Source: Archangium gephyra (GTDB taxonomy: Bacteria > Myxococcota > Myxococcia > Myxococcales > Myxococcaceae). From it: a stretch of 64,000 nucleotides of DNA. The notes below the pieces were generated by a model. The model ran no database searches and had not been told where the DNA came from. It saw only the letters and a program-made list of their open reading frames with translations. This document shows, piece by piece, positions 20,911 through 30,111 of this stretch (position 1 is the stretch's first letter; every line of letters begins with the position of its first letter). The position numbers and the translations under genes were made by a program. The DNA lies in assembly GCF_001027285.1 (NCBI RefSeq), contig NZ_CP011509.1, positions 5,914,501 through 5,978,500 of the forward strand. Reading direction: 5' to 3'.

Positions 20911-21301
20911 CTCCTTTTCGCCTCCTTCGAGAAAGCGAAGGGGCGGAGAACGTCGGGCCTCGCGAACCCATTCCCACCCTACATCCACTCACCAGCGCGG
21001 AAAGCGCTTGCTCAGGGTGCGGTTTGACAGCCGGGCCGACAAGCCCTAGATCGGCCACCGCAACGACAGGACCAGCTGTTCGGCAGCTGTCAATTCATTC
21101 GCTGCCGGTATCCGTGAAATGAGTATTAGTGGGCGTAAACGGTCCTGGCCCGTTGCGTCAAAAGGGGGCGCTTCTTAGGTTGCGCGGCCGTATCAACCGC
21201 ACGACCTGGAAGGTTGCCGAAGTAGGTGACCGCGCGTTCCGGGCCGATGTTGGCTCCATGCGTTCGGGGGGGAAACAGCTCTAGAGGGAGGGCTCCGTTC
21301 C
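20911..21301. other. Divergent intergenic region, no gene seen
   Basis: About 390 bp between divergent genes, noticeably less GC-rich around 21080-21180 than the flanks. It must hold promoters for slt and the small Cys protein. I see only weak short inverted repeats (for example 5 bp near 21075-21090) and no confident -35/-10, sigma-54 or riboswitch pattern. Confidence 0.5.
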
Positions 21302-21538
21302 ATGCTGAAGCCGTGTCCGACTGATCTGCCGCAGACCATCAACCCCGAGGCTGGCCCGAAGCGGGCTGGTGTCGAGACGCACCGCAATCTCAACTGCAAC
21401 TACTACGACAACTGCCTCGACGAGGCGGTGCGCCGTGGGTGGCAGTCCTTCACCTGCGTGAAGTGCCAGATGAACCAGCAGGTGGCCCCGCCGCAGATGG
21501 GCATCGAGGCCTACGCCACGCAGCGCCGCGCCATCTGA
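21302..21538 (+). CDS. Small four-cysteine protein, putative zinc-binding
   Basis: 78 residues. Four cysteines other than an early one are arranged as C-x5-C (NCNYYDNC) and C-x2-C (CVKC) about 18 residues apart, which could ligate a zinc ion. Aromatic and Asn-rich residues surround them. There is no signal peptide or membrane segment. It is preceded by a long divergent control region and followed by a strong terminator hairpin, so it is a monocistronic gene. The function is unknown; a regulatory or protein-protein role is plausible. Confidence 0.82.
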   Translation: MLKPCPTDLPQTINPEAGPKRAGVETHRNLNCNYYDNCLDEAVRRGWQSFTCVKCQMNQQVAPPQMGIEAYATQRRAI

Positions 21539-21562
21539 GGCGGCAAGCCGTCACGTGCGGAG

Positions 21563-21589
21563 GGGCTCCCGGCGGCTGGCCGGGAGCCC
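21563..21589. terminator. Bidirectional hairpin between convergent genes
   Basis: Perfect 11-bp stem (21563-21573 with 21579-21589), 5-nt loop, lying between the stop of the plus-strand Cys gene and the stop of the minus-strand CAP gene. It can end transcription from both sides. Confidence 0.75.
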
Positions 21590-21592
21590 TGC

Positions 21593-23104
21593 TCAGCGGG
21601 TGGCGGCGTAGATGATGACCATCCAGTACTGTCCCGGCCCATAGGTGCGCGAGTCACCGCGGACGGCTCCCACGCCGACCTGTGTGTTCTTGCGGTCTCC
21701 CAGACTCTTGGAATCCGGGAGCAGGGAGGGACTCTCCGCCACATAGAAGTCCACCGAGGCGCTCTTCGCCGACTCCAGGGCGGAGAAGACACGCTCGTGC
21801 ACCGTGGAGCCGGGCAATTGCACGCGGGGCTGGTCCAGCTCGAGCGCACGCCGGGCATGCTCCAGGGCAATGCGCTCCAGCGCGGGGTTGCGCTCCAGGG
21901 GCGGCAGGCCGCGCGAGGCGCGGTGGGTGGCCAGGGCCTGGTAGGCCTCCTCGCGCGGGTCCTTCGCGGCGGCGGCCGCGGCCGGGGTGACGGTGGAGGA
22001 GAAGACCTCGGTGAGCAGGGCCTGGTCGCGTCCGTCCACCTTCTGGAAGGTGACGCCGATGCCCGCGTGGGTGAACTGGGTGCCGAGCAGGTTGTTGCGA
22101 TGGCCGGGGCTGTGCTCAATCCCGAAGTGGGCGGAGAGGGGACCGGAGGCCAGGCCGAGGTTCTCGCCGGCGGTGCGGTACTGGGAGCCGGCGGCGGTCA
22201 GGCGGCCGCGCAGGTCCGAGCCATCCGGAGCCACGTGGGCGAAGAAGCCCTCGCGCGCCATGCGATCGCTGTAGGCCTGGGCCACGCCGTTGAGGGTGTC
22301 GTCGAGCACGAGCGGCTGCACGCCATGGGCGCGGCGCAGGGCGTTGATGCGGGCGAGCACGGCCTCGCGGGCGTCCTCCACGGTGGTGGGCTCGACGATG
22401 CGCTCGCGCTTGTCCCGTGCGTGGGAGGCGCCCACGTCCACGAGGAAGAGCGAGGCCACCTCCGGCCCGCGGGCGCCGCGGCCGATGAGCTCCACGGTGT
22501 AGCGGCCCTCCGTGGGGAAGAGGAGGCGGGCGCAGAAGGAGGGGCCGGACTCGCGGGTGAGGGGAGGGCGCTCCACGCGGCCATCCGGGAGGGTGACGTA
22601 GACCTCGGACCAGCGCAGGGGCTGCTCGAGCTGGCCGCACAGGCTCTGGCCGGTGCCGGGCTTGTCGAAGGTGCGGGGGAAGCGCTGGAGGGTGGCCTTG
22701 CGCTCGGCGAGCAGCACGACGATGGAGGCGCGCTCGCCGTCCACGGCCACGCCGACGCCCACGTGGGAGGCGGGCTCCTGGTTGAGGTCCTTGCGGTCGA
22801 GCAGGGTGCCCACGGCGTGCTCCCGCACGGAGGCGCGGACGACATAGGAGCGGGGGCTGGGGTCGGCGCCACCCGCGTCGCTGATGGCCTCGGTGAGGGC
22901 GAGCAGCTCCACGGCCCCGGAGGGGCTGTCCTCGAGCGCCTCCCGGGCGAGCCTGCGCGCGGCCTGGGTGAGGGCGGGATCGGCCTGGGGGGAGCGCCGG
23001 CCCACGCGCTCGAACTCCTGGAGGACATGGCGCGTGGCCTGCTGCTCCATGGCGGTGGGCGAGGGAGAGGCGGCCAGGAGGACGCTGAGGGCGAGGGCGA
23101 GCAT
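21593..23104 (-). CDS. CAP-domain (SCP/PR-1) exported protein
   Basis: 503 residues from ATG 23104 (MLALALSVLLAASPSPT), a signal peptide. The N-terminal ~260 residues are unrecognised and include a beta-rich part (RSYVVRASVREHAVGTLLD). A CAP domain follows (~275-400): RINALRRAHGVQPLVLD, FFAHVAPDGSD, ENLGLASG, HSPGHRNNLL, typical CAP signature histidines and glutamates. The last ~100 residues look like a second, degenerate helical copy. It starts 2 bp behind the DUF721 gene. CAP proteins in bacteria are secreted, with sterol/lipid- or protein-binding roles suspected. Confidence 0.85.
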   Translation of the reverse strand: MLALALSVLLAASPSPTAMEQQATRHVLQEFERVGRRSPQADPALTQAARRLAREALEDSPSGAVELLALTEAISDAGGADPSPRSYVVRASVREHAVGTLLDRKDLNQEPASHVGVGVAVDGERASIVVLLAERKATLQRFPRTFDKPGTGQSLCGQLEQPLRWSEVYVTLPDGRVERPPLTRESGPSFCARLLFPTEGRYTVELIGRGARGPEVASLFLVDVGASHARDKRERIVEPTTVEDAREAVLARINALRRAHGVQPLVLDDTLNGVAQAYSDRMAREGFFAHVAPDGSDLRGRLTAAGSQYRTAGENLGLASGPLSAHFGIEHSPGHRNNLLGTQFTHAGIGVTFQKVDGRDQALLTEVFSSTVTPAAAAAAKDPREEAYQALATHRASRGLPPLERNPALERIALEHARRALELDQPRVQLPGSTVHERVFSALESAKSASVDFYVAESPSLLPDSKSLGDRKNTQVGVGAVRGDSRTYGPGQYWMVIIYAATR

Positions 23105-23106
23105 CG

Positions 23107-23400
23107 CTAGCCGAGGCGGAAGACGAGGGCGGACACGGCACCAGCGCCGAGCCGGGTGTTGAGCTGCTCGAGCAGGGAGGCTTCCTGGCGGGCGAGGGTG
23201 TGCGCCCACTCGGCGCTGGCCACGGTGACCACGAGGGTGCCTCCTTCGAGGGAGTGGGGCCGGGAGTGCTTGGAGATGTGGGGCCCCACCGAGGCATTCC
23301 AGACCGGGGCGAGGGCACGTCCCTTCCCGGACTGCTCGGCCAGACGGGCCAGGACACGGGGGAGGAGCTGGTCGAGGGTCTGCGGATCGCGCCGGGCCAT
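23107..23400 (-). CDS. DUF721 (DciA-like) protein
   Basis: 97 residues from ATG 23400 (MARRDPQTLDQLLPRVL); an ATG at 23415 would add five. The pattern ARLAEQSGKGRALAPVWNAS, then VGPHISKHSRP, LVVTVASAEWAHTLARQ and LLEQLNTRLG matches DUF721. DciA members of this family load the replicative helicase DnaB in bacteria lacking DnaC. Whether this short copy does so is inference. It is adjacent to the CAP gene, an association of no obvious meaning. Confidence 0.8.
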   Translation of the reverse strand: MARRDPQTLDQLLPRVLARLAEQSGKGRALAPVWNASVGPHISKHSRPHSLEGGTLVVTVASAEWAHTLARQEASLLEQLNTRLGAGAVSALVFRLG

Positions 23401-23599
23401 GGGAGGGCCAATCATCGGCCGGGGCGCGGGGGAATGCCAACGAGGGAATGCAGGGCGGCGGTGTCGTGGGTTGGAGGGGATGCGGACGTGCAACCACGCG
23501 GAATCCGGGCCCGGCACGAAGCTGGCTAGAGGGTGGGGCGCGACCTCCGCTTGACAGGCCCAAGGGGAGCCGCTTCCCTCCCCCTGACTGGAGCCGCCG

Positions 23600-26227
23600 A
23601 TGAACCCCCCCCTTCGTCTGGCGCTATGCGCCGTCCTCTTGTCGTTCTCGAGTCTCTGGACCGCCTGCGGTGACTCCCGGCCCCTGCCCGGTGAGCCGGA
23701 TGACACCCCGCCCACGGACGCGTGCCAGGTGGATCAGGACTGCCCGGATCCCGGGCTCTTCTTCTGCGACACGGTGACGTCGAGATGCCAGGCGGCCTGC
23801 AAGACGCAGGAGGACTGCACGGCGGCGAAGCGGGGCCAGTACCGGCTCGCGCAGTGCGACGGCAACGCCCTGGGCTGCCGGTGTGACAACAGCCGGTGCG
23901 TGGTGGCGCAGTGCTCGGCGGACGCGGAGTGCGCGGCGGCGGGGCAGGTGTGCCGCAACGGGAGGTGTGGGGCGGCGCCGGAGGCGAGCGCGGTGACGGC
24001 GTGCCGGGTGACGCCGGACTTCGTGGTGGGACGGGAGGGGACGTTGGCGCGCTTCTCGGTGCTGGCGATGGACGCGGCGGGCCGGGCGGTGGTGGTGCCC
24101 TCGGGCGCGGCGTGGACGGCGCTGGACGAGAGCGTGGTGGTGGAGGGAGGGGGCACGGGGGTGGAGTCCGTCTTCGTGCTGTCGGCGGTGACGGAGGGGG
24201 CGAGGGAGTCGGTGCGGGCGCGGGTGGGGAGCGCCACGTGCACGGCGCGCGTGTCGGTGTTGGGGGCGGTGGTGGTGCCGGGGCAGCTGCGCGCGGTGGT
24301 GAAGGACGAACTGACGGGCCGTCCCCTCGCGGGGGCGGCGGTGGTGGTGGCGGATGCGGCGGGGGCGGTGACGGCCACGGGCAAGACGGACGCGAGCGGC
24401 GTGGTGACGCTGGCGGCCCCGGTGGAGGCGGGGAGCGTCTCCGTGTTCCACGAGGACTTCGGCTACCTCACGGTGGCGCACGAGGGGGCGGCGGGCCCGA
24501 GGGACCTGGCACTGCCGCTGCGGCGCAACCCGACGGACCGGTACGGTGGGTACCAGGGCACCTTCCGGAACATGCCGGTGAGCGCGGACATGCACACGGG
24601 GCTGGCGGGGCTGTCGGCGCCGGACGCGGTGACGGACGTGTCGGCGTCGCTGCTGGCGGGGCCGGTGCGCGAGGTGGCCTTCACGATGGGGGGCCAGGCG
24701 CGCGAGGCGACGCTGCCGGCGGGGGCGTACGTGGTGCTGCCGGGCAGCACACTGGCGGTGACGGACGTGTCGGCGCGGGGGCTGGCGGGGGTGTGCGGCG
24801 CGGCGCCGGAGGGCTCGGCGAGCGCGGAGGAGGCGATGGCCGCGGGGGCGTGTGGCACGCGGACGGCGTGGGCGCTGGGCGGGGACGTTCCGCTGAACGC
24901 GCTGCCGCTGGTGTCGGGCGGGACGGTGGACGTGGGACAGCTGCTGGCGCAGACGATTCCGCTGCTGCGCACCTTCAGCTCCTCGGTGGTGCGGGACGTG
25001 GAGTTCCGGCTGAAGGAGACGCCGGAGACGGACTCGGGCGCGCCGGACTTCCGGGACCAGACGCACTTCGTGACGGTGGACCACGATTTCAAGGAGGACC
25101 AGCGGATGGGGCTGGGCTTCCAGTTCGCGGTGCGGGTGCCGGCGCTGCCGAGCTACCGGGGGTACATGGACAGCGCGGCGGTGATGGGTGCGGTGCGGGT
25201 GCCGGGGCGCGGCGTGGTGCCGCTGGGCCTGGGCATGGGGGTGAACACGAACCCGGCGGACCACAACACGGACACGCAGGTGGGCCTGCCGGCGCCGGGA
25301 CTGGTGAGCGTGCGGATGGCGCCCGCGCACCACGGGCTCGAGGGCAGTCCGTACGAGCTGATGATCACCGCCTCGTCCTCGGCGGCCAGCCGTGACGCGA
25401 CGGCGGGAGCGGCCTCCAGCATGCTCATCCACCGGACGCTGCAGAAGCTGCCGTTCGATCCGAAGGGAGCCACGCCGGTGATGGTGTCCGGGCCCTTCCT
25501 GCCGGTGCCGGAGGGAGCGCGCTACAACTACAACCGGGTAGCGGGGGGCGGATTGGAGGGCCGGCAGCTGCGCTTCCTCGGAGCGCCGGAGCTGCCCGCG
25601 TCGACGGTGCTGCGCGCGGTGTTCACGAACCAGGCGGAGCGTGGCTGGGTGGTGCTGATGGACGCGGCGAGGGCCGGGACGGGCGTGCGGCTGCCGTTGC
25701 CGCCCGAGGGCTTCGAGGATCGGACGTACTACGGGGACACGGTGGGCTCGCGCTCGCCGATGGGGATGCAGGCGCTGGCGGCGCGCCGGACGGGAACGTC
25801 GGCGGGGGCGGCGGTGAATCTGCACGGACTGGTGGAGGCGGATGGGGTGGACCTGGAGCACCTGGGCGAGCTCACCGTGGCCTGGTCGGCGCTGGACTAC
25901 GGGCGGCCGCTGGTGACGTGGCTGGAGCCGGAGGAGGACGGCCAGAGCGTGTCGAAAAGCTCGAAGGTGAAGGTGCGCGTGTTGGGCTTCCGGGTGGGAA
26001 GCGGCCCCCTGGACGAAGGCTACGTGCGGCTGACGTTCGCGGGAGGCACGGGCTGCGAGAGCGCTCCGGTGAACGGGTACGTCGTCGAGGGCCGTGGCGA
26101 GGTGGAACTGCAACTGCCCGAAACCTGTACGGGAGCGGGCGTGCAACTCAACGCGACGCTGGTGGACACGGCGGGAGTGGAGCTGAGCCCGCCGGTGAGG
26201 AGCCAGCGCACCCTGACGATCAACTGA
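23600..26227 (+). CDS. Large Cys-rich lipoprotein with carboxypeptidase-regulatory-like domain
   Basis: 875 residues. The signal peptide ends in a lipobox (SLWTAC). A Cys-rich region (~40-130) has repeated C-x-x-D-x-D-C patterns (CQVDQDCPD, CKTQEDCTA, CSADAECAA), like those of many myxobacterial surface lipoproteins. An Ig-like strand-rich part precedes a carboxypeptidase-regulatory-like domain (GQLRAVVKDELTGRPLAGAA, near 230-310). The remaining ~550 residues have no recognised fold. It should be on the cell surface or outer membrane. The gene is monocistronic. Confidence 0.82.
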   Translation: MNPPLRLALCAVLLSFSSLWTACGDSRPLPGEPDDTPPTDACQVDQDCPDPGLFFCDTVTSRCQAACKTQEDCTAAKRGQYRLAQCDGNALGCRCDNSRCVVAQCSADAECAAAGQVCRNGRCGAAPEASAVTACRVTPDFVVGREGTLARFSVLAMDAAGRAVVVPSGAAWTALDESVVVEGGGTGVESVFVLSAVTEGARESVRARVGSATCTARVSVLGAVVVPGQLRAVVKDELTGRPLAGAAVVVADAAGAVTATGKTDASGVVTLAAPVEAGSVSVFHEDFGYLTVAHEGAAGPRDLALPLRRNPTDRYGGYQGTFRNMPVSADMHTGLAGLSAPDAVTDVSASLLAGPVREVAFTMGGQAREATLPAGAYVVLPGSTLAVTDVSARGLAGVCGAAPEGSASAEEAMAAGACGTRTAWALGGDVPLNALPLVSGGTVDVGQLLAQTIPLLRTFSSSVVRDVEFRLKETPETDSGAPDFRDQTHFVTVDHDFKEDQRMGLGFQFAVRVPALPSYRGYMDSAAVMGAVRVPGRGVVPLGLGMGVNTNPADHNTDTQVGLPAPGLVSVRMAPAHHGLEGSPYELMITASSSAASRDATAGAASSMLIHRTLQKLPFDPKGATPVMVSGPFLPVPEGARYNYNRVAGGGLEGRQLRFLGAPELPASTVLRAVFTNQAERGWVVLMDAARAGTGVRLPLPPEGFEDRTYYGDTVGSRSPMGMQALAARRTGTSAGAAVNLHGLVEADGVDLEHLGELTVAWSALDYGRPLVTWLEPEEDGQSVSKSSKVKVRVLGFRVGSGPLDEGYVRLTFAGGTGCESAPVNGYVVEGRGEVELQLPETCTGAGVQLNATLVDTAGVELSPPVRSQRTLTIN

Positions 26228-26302
26228 TCGCCTGTCTCAACTGTTGAGACTCTACCGAGCAACCTCCCCACAATCTCCTCCCCACAACCGCCCCACAACC
26301 TC

Positions 26303-26334
26303 CCCTCTCCCCCCGGGAGAGGGACGGGGTGAGG
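26303..26334. repeat. REP-like palindromic element, copy A
   Basis: A 9-bp perfect stem (26303-26311 with 26315-26323) is followed by the conserved flank acggggtgaggg. The same unit occurs at 34130, 59235 and 59295. Here it is intergenic. Confidence 0.8.
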
Positions 26335-26404
26335 GTGCCTGGGCCCCGGGTTGGACCCTGGAGCTGGCTTCCAGGGTTTTCCGGGTGCTACCGTCCTATC
26401 GGGT

Positions 26405-27283
26405 ATGGCGCAGAACGAGACGGTCGTCACAGTCATCTCGAAGATCTCGGAGCGGCCGGTCGATCACGACGCGGCGCTGGTGGTCATCTACGGCCTGGAG
26501 CTGGGCCGGAAGTACGACCTCTGCAAGGAGGAGACGCTGATTGGACGCTCCGCGAAGGCGGAGATCCAGGTGGATCAGGAGTCCATCAGCCGCAACCACG
26601 CGTGCATCGCGAACACGAGGCGTGGGGTCTTCATCAAGGATCTGGAGTCGACGAACGGGACGTTCGTGAACGACGAGCCGGTGAAGGGCGAGAAGGCGCT
26701 GCACAACGGCGACCTGGTGAAGATCGGGCGGACGATCTTCAAGTTCATCGAGGGGGGGAACATCGAGTCGGCGTACCACGATGAGATCTACCGGCTGACG
26801 ACGATGGACGGGCTGACGCAGATCTACAACCGGCGCTACTTCGAGGAGGCGTTGGAGCGGGAGGTGTCGAGGTCGCGGAGGTACGAGCGGAGCCTGGCGC
26901 TGGTGATGTTCGACGTGGACCACTTCAAGCAGGTGAACGATCGGTACGGGCACCTGGCGGGGGACTACGTGTTGAAGCAGCTGGCGTCGGCGCTGAAGAC
27001 GAAGATCCGGCGGGAGGACGTGTTCGCGAGGTACGGCGGGGAGGAGTTCGGGCTGCTGTTGCCGGAGGTGGACGTGCCGGGGGCGGTACAGCTGGCGGAC
27101 AAGGCGCGCAAGCTGGTGGAGAAGCAGCGCTTCGAGTTCGACAAGAACGTGATTCCGGTGACGATCTCGCTGGGGGTGGCGGTGCTGGCGGCGGAGCACC
27201 GGGACCTGGAGGACCTGAAGCGGGCGGCGGACGCGAAGCTGTACGAGGCGAAGGCCTCGGGTCGCAACCGCGTGTGCGCGTGA
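26405..27283 (+). CDS. FHA-GGDEF diguanylate cyclase
   Basis: 292 residues from ATG 26405 ([10 protein letters not shown]). An N-terminal FHA domain (~30-115; [29 protein letters not shown]) is joined to a GGDEF domain (~125-290). The catalytic loop reads RYGGEEFG, an active-type GGEEF, and RRED five residues before it fits the RxxD inhibitory site that binds the product. It would make cyclic di-GMP from two GTP, with input through the phosphopeptide-binding FHA. There is no membrane segment. A hairpin after the stop separates it from the convergent acyltransferase. Confidence 0.93.
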   Translation: MAQNETVVTVISKISERPVDHDAALVVIYGLELGRKYDLCKEETLIGRSAKAEIQVDQESISRNHACIANTRRGVFIKDLESTNGTFVNDEPVKGEKALHNGDLVKIGRTIFKFIEGGNIESAYHDEIYRLTTMDGLTQIYNRRYFEEALEREVSRSRRYERSLALVMFDVDHFKQVNDRYGHLAGDYVLKQLASALKTKIRREDVFARYGGEEFGLLLPEVDVPGAVQLADKARKLVEKQRFEFDKNVIPVTISLGVAVLAAEHRDLEDLKRAADAKLYEAKASGRNRVCA

Positions 27284-27291
27284 GGCCCAGG

Positions 27292-27308
27292 CCCTCGCTG
27301 AGCGGGGG
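27292..27308. terminator. Short hairpin between convergent genes
   Basis: A 7-bp stem with one T-G pair (27292-27298 with 27302-27308) and a TGA loop lies in the 42-bp gap between the GGDEF and acyltransferase stops. Confidence 0.45.
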
Positions 27309-27325
27309 CTCGTGGTTCTCCTACC

Positions 27326-29047
27326 TTAGCCCGCGAAGACGGAGCGGCGCTCCTTGAGCAGGGCCTGGAGCATGCCCTGGATGGACTCGCGGGTGCGCTC
27401 GGTGAGCCGCTGCACCTGGGACATGTCCTCGGCGGCCTCGGGCGGCAACTCGCCCATGCTGATGGGGTCGCCGAAGCGGATGGTCCACCGGGCCGGCAGC
27501 GGCGGCGGCGTCAGCGGCAGATAGGGCAGTCCCAGGAAGCCGGCCGGCAGCTTGCCGAACAGCGGCGCCGTCTCCTCGGCGCCCACGATGGCCACCGGGA
27601 TGATGGGCGCGCCCGTGCGCAGCGCCAGCTTCACGAAGCCGCCTCGTCCGAAGCGCTTGAGCTGGTAGCGCTGCGCGAACGGCTTGCTCAACCCCTGGAT
27701 GCCCTCGGGGAAGACGATGACCGGGCGCAATTCGTCCAGCAGCCGCAGCGCGTTCTCAGGGCAGGCCCGTACCGCGCCCATCCGGTTCATCAGCGTGCCG
27801 AGCATCGGCGCGTGGAAGACCTGGTCCTCCGCCAGCCAGCGCGCCTCCTGGAGATCCGGCCGCTCCCGCGACAACGCCTGCTGCAACACCGGCCCGTCGA
27901 TGGGCAGCGCTCCCGAGTGGTTGGCCACCAGCAGCACCGGCCCCGCCGGCACGTGGCTCGCGCCCTGCACCGACACCCGCCAGTACCGCTCGTACAGGAA
28001 GTCCAGCACCGGCTGCATCACGCCGCCGAGCGCCGCGTCCTTGCCGTACTCGTCGATGGCCGTCCCGCCGCCCACGCCAATGCCCGTGAGCGCCGCGCTC
28101 AACAGCCCCTGCGCCGAGCCCATCGTCTTGCCGAGCCGCTCGCTGGCCAGCGCCTGGAAGGCGGCCTCCTTCGCCAGCGACAGCAGCCCCGCGAAGCGAT
28201 CCCCCAGCCGGTGGGGCTCGGCTCCGGGAGACTCGGCGGTGAAGAAGGCGTCGGCGTTGCTGCTCACGGCGGGCTGCACGGGCGCCAGCGCGGCCTCCAC
28301 CTGCACCTCGATGCGGGCCTCCTCCGCGGCCTCGGCCTCGCTGTCCGGGGCGTACTCGTCCTGGCTCGCGTCGAGCACCTCGACGGCCACCGTCTCGGTC
28401 ACCGTCACTTCCACCGTGTCCTCGAAGCCGGGCACGGCGACCGGCCCCGTGGGCAGCGGCTCCCCGATGGCCTCTTCCAGCTCCCGCAGGGCCTCCACGG
28501 CCGACACGGCTTCCGCCGCACGCTCCAGCAGCTCCGCCTCCACCTCGGCCGCCTCGGACCGGGCGGAAGCCGCGGGCTCACGCGGCTCCTCGACGGAAGC
28601 GCGCGCCTCGGCCCGGGCCGGTGCCGGCGTGACGGACGGAGGCGGAATCGAAGTGCCCACCGTGGCCCCAGCGGCGCTGACCACCTCGGGAGGCCTGCGC
28701 GCCTCGGGCGAGCGCGGCGCGGCGGGAGCCTTCGGGGCCTTCCCCTTGGAGGCCGAGGCCTTCTTGCCCTGCGCACCCGCGGCGGGCTTGGGGGCCGGCT
28801 TGGGCGGTACAGCCGGGGACTTCGGCGTGGCGGCCCTGGCGGCGGGCTTCTCCTTCGGCGCCGAAGCCTGGGCAGTCGCCTTCTTCGCGGCCTTCGCCGG
28901 GGCGGTCTTCCCAGTGGCCTTGGCGGGCGGAGGCGTGGCCTGGGCCTTCTTCGGCTCCGGTGCCGCCGTATCCGCCGTCCTGGCCTCCCCGGGACGCTGC
29001 GCGGCGCCCCGCTGGAAGGGATCGTTCCCGAGCACACCCTTGGCCAT
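27326..29047 (-). CDS. Large PlsC-superfamily acyltransferase with disordered N-terminus
   Basis: 573 residues from ATG 29047, with GGAGGAG six bases upstream inside the end of the epimerase gene. The first ~150 residues are low-complexity Ala/Pro/Lys, the next ~120 acidic. The catalytic domain is C-terminal (~330-560): VANHSGALPIDGP carries the His and Asp of the acyltransferase NHxxxxD motif, and FPEGIQGLSKPF the Glu-Gly motif. It resembles the long lysophospholipid/diacylglycerol-type acyltransferases of myxobacteria. A role in membrane or storage lipid synthesis is inferred. It is coupled to the upstream epimerase. Confidence 0.88.
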   Translation of the reverse strand: MAKGVLGNDPFQRGAAQRPGEARTADTAAPEPKKAQATPPPAKATGKTAPAKAAKKATAQASAPKEKPAARAATPKSPAVPPKPAPKPAAGAQGKKASASKGKAPKAPAAPRSPEARRPPEVVSAAGATVGTSIPPPSVTPAPARAEARASVEEPREPAASARSEAAEVEAELLERAAEAVSAVEALRELEEAIGEPLPTGPVAVPGFEDTVEVTVTETVAVEVLDASQDEYAPDSEAEAAEEARIEVQVEAALAPVQPAVSSNADAFFTAESPGAEPHRLGDRFAGLLSLAKEAAFQALASERLGKTMGSAQGLLSAALTGIGVGGGTAIDEYGKDAALGGVMQPVLDFLYERYWRVSVQGASHVPAGPVLLVANHSGALPIDGPVLQQALSRERPDLQEARWLAEDQVFHAPMLGTLMNRMGAVRACPENALRLLDELRPVIVFPEGIQGLSKPFAQRYQLKRFGRGGFVKLALRTGAPIIPVAIVGAEETAPLFGKLPAGFLGLPYLPLTPPPLPARWTIRFGDPISMGELPPEAAEDMSQVQRLTERTRESIQGMLQALLKERRSVFAG

Positions 29048-29049
29048 GA

Positions 29050-30011
29050 TCAACTCCTCCGCATCGCCGCCACGGCGTCCCGGGCGTGGAACATGGGGAT
29101 GAAACCGAGCTCTTCCTCGGCCCGCTCGCCGTCGGCGACCCAGCCGTAATGCATGTAGTCGAGCAGGGCGGTGGGGAACCCCGGTCCCCCAGCGAGGTCA
29201 TCGTCTTCAGGGCCGCACGGTAGAGCGGTCCGGGCAGGGGGAGCGGCTGACCACCCGCCTGGCGGATGAGCCCCGAGAGCGGCAGCACCCCGCGTCCGAC
29301 GATGTTGAACTCGCCCTCGGCGTTGGCGCTCAGCGAGTGGTACAGCGCCCGGGCCGCGTCCTCCTCGTGGAGGGCCTGCCAGAGCGGATCGAACCCCAGC
29401 AACGTGGGCACCACGCGCTGGGCCAGCATCCGCGTGGCCGGGTTGTCCATGTGCGGGCCGAACAACGGCGCGAAGCGCAGGACGATGACGCGTGTCTCCG
29501 GGTGGCGCTCGCGGAAGGTGCGCACCTGCTTCTCCACCTCGACCTTGTCGGTGACGTAGCGGCTGCCGGGGCAGCCCGCCAGCGGCGTGTCCTCGCCCAG
29601 CAGGGCCGGGTGCTGGCCGCGCGCCCCATACAGGGCCGTCAGCGAGGGGACGATCAGCCGTGGCACCCGGGCTCGCCCCACCGCGCTCAGCACGTTCATG
29701 GTGCCGATGACCTCGAGCTCGTGCGCCAGGGAGCCATCGCGCACCGGCCCATGGAGGAAGGCCAGGTGGTAGAAGACGTCCACGGGCAGCTCGGCCAGAG
29801 CGTCGGACACCTCGCTCTCCGCGTCGTGCCGCGTGAGGTCCACGCGATGGAAGTCCACCTTGTCACCGGCGGGCTTGGCCACGTCCAGGACCAGGATGCT
29901 CTCCACGTCGGGGTCTCGCTCCAACAGTGGCAGCAGCAGCCGGCCGAGGTCGCCGGCAGCGCCCGTCACCGCGACGCGAAGTCCCCCCTTGCTCGCCTGA
30001 GTTGCTTCCAT
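29050..30011 (-). CDS. NAD-dependent epimerase/dehydratase family protein, frameshifted near its end
   Basis: The intact frame gives the Rossmann start (VAVTGAAGDLGRLLLPLL), FYHLAFLHGP, SLTALYGARGQ and YVTDKVEVEK (the SDR Tyr-xxx-Lys). At 29186-29190 a run of five C (G on the coding strand) breaks the frame. Adding one base restores FPTALLDYMHYGWVADGERA and EEELGFIPMFHARDAVAAMR, ending at the stop 29050-29052 beside the acyltransferase. Without it, the frame runs on into the neighbour. The likely cause is a sequencing error or recent mutation. It probably acts on a nucleotide sugar or lipid-linked substrate; the substrate is unknown. Confidence 0.78.
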
Positions 30012-30111
30012 ACGGGAGTGGGCGTGATAGCTCAGAAGCCCACCGTTGTCAGCCGCGACGCGTCAGGATTGCTGGCCAACTTCCCGGGTCCTGCGCATCA
30101 TATGACCTCCC

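Noticed and set aside
23401-23715. Longer N-terminus for the DUF721 protein
   Set aside because: The upstream residues are low-complexity and precede the natural family start; ATG 23400 or 23415 fits better.
28578-29049. Extension of the epimerase frame through the acyltransferase (477 codons in total)
   Set aside because: The residues after the frameshift are low-complexity shadow sequence; the shifted frame restores a sensible end at 29050.
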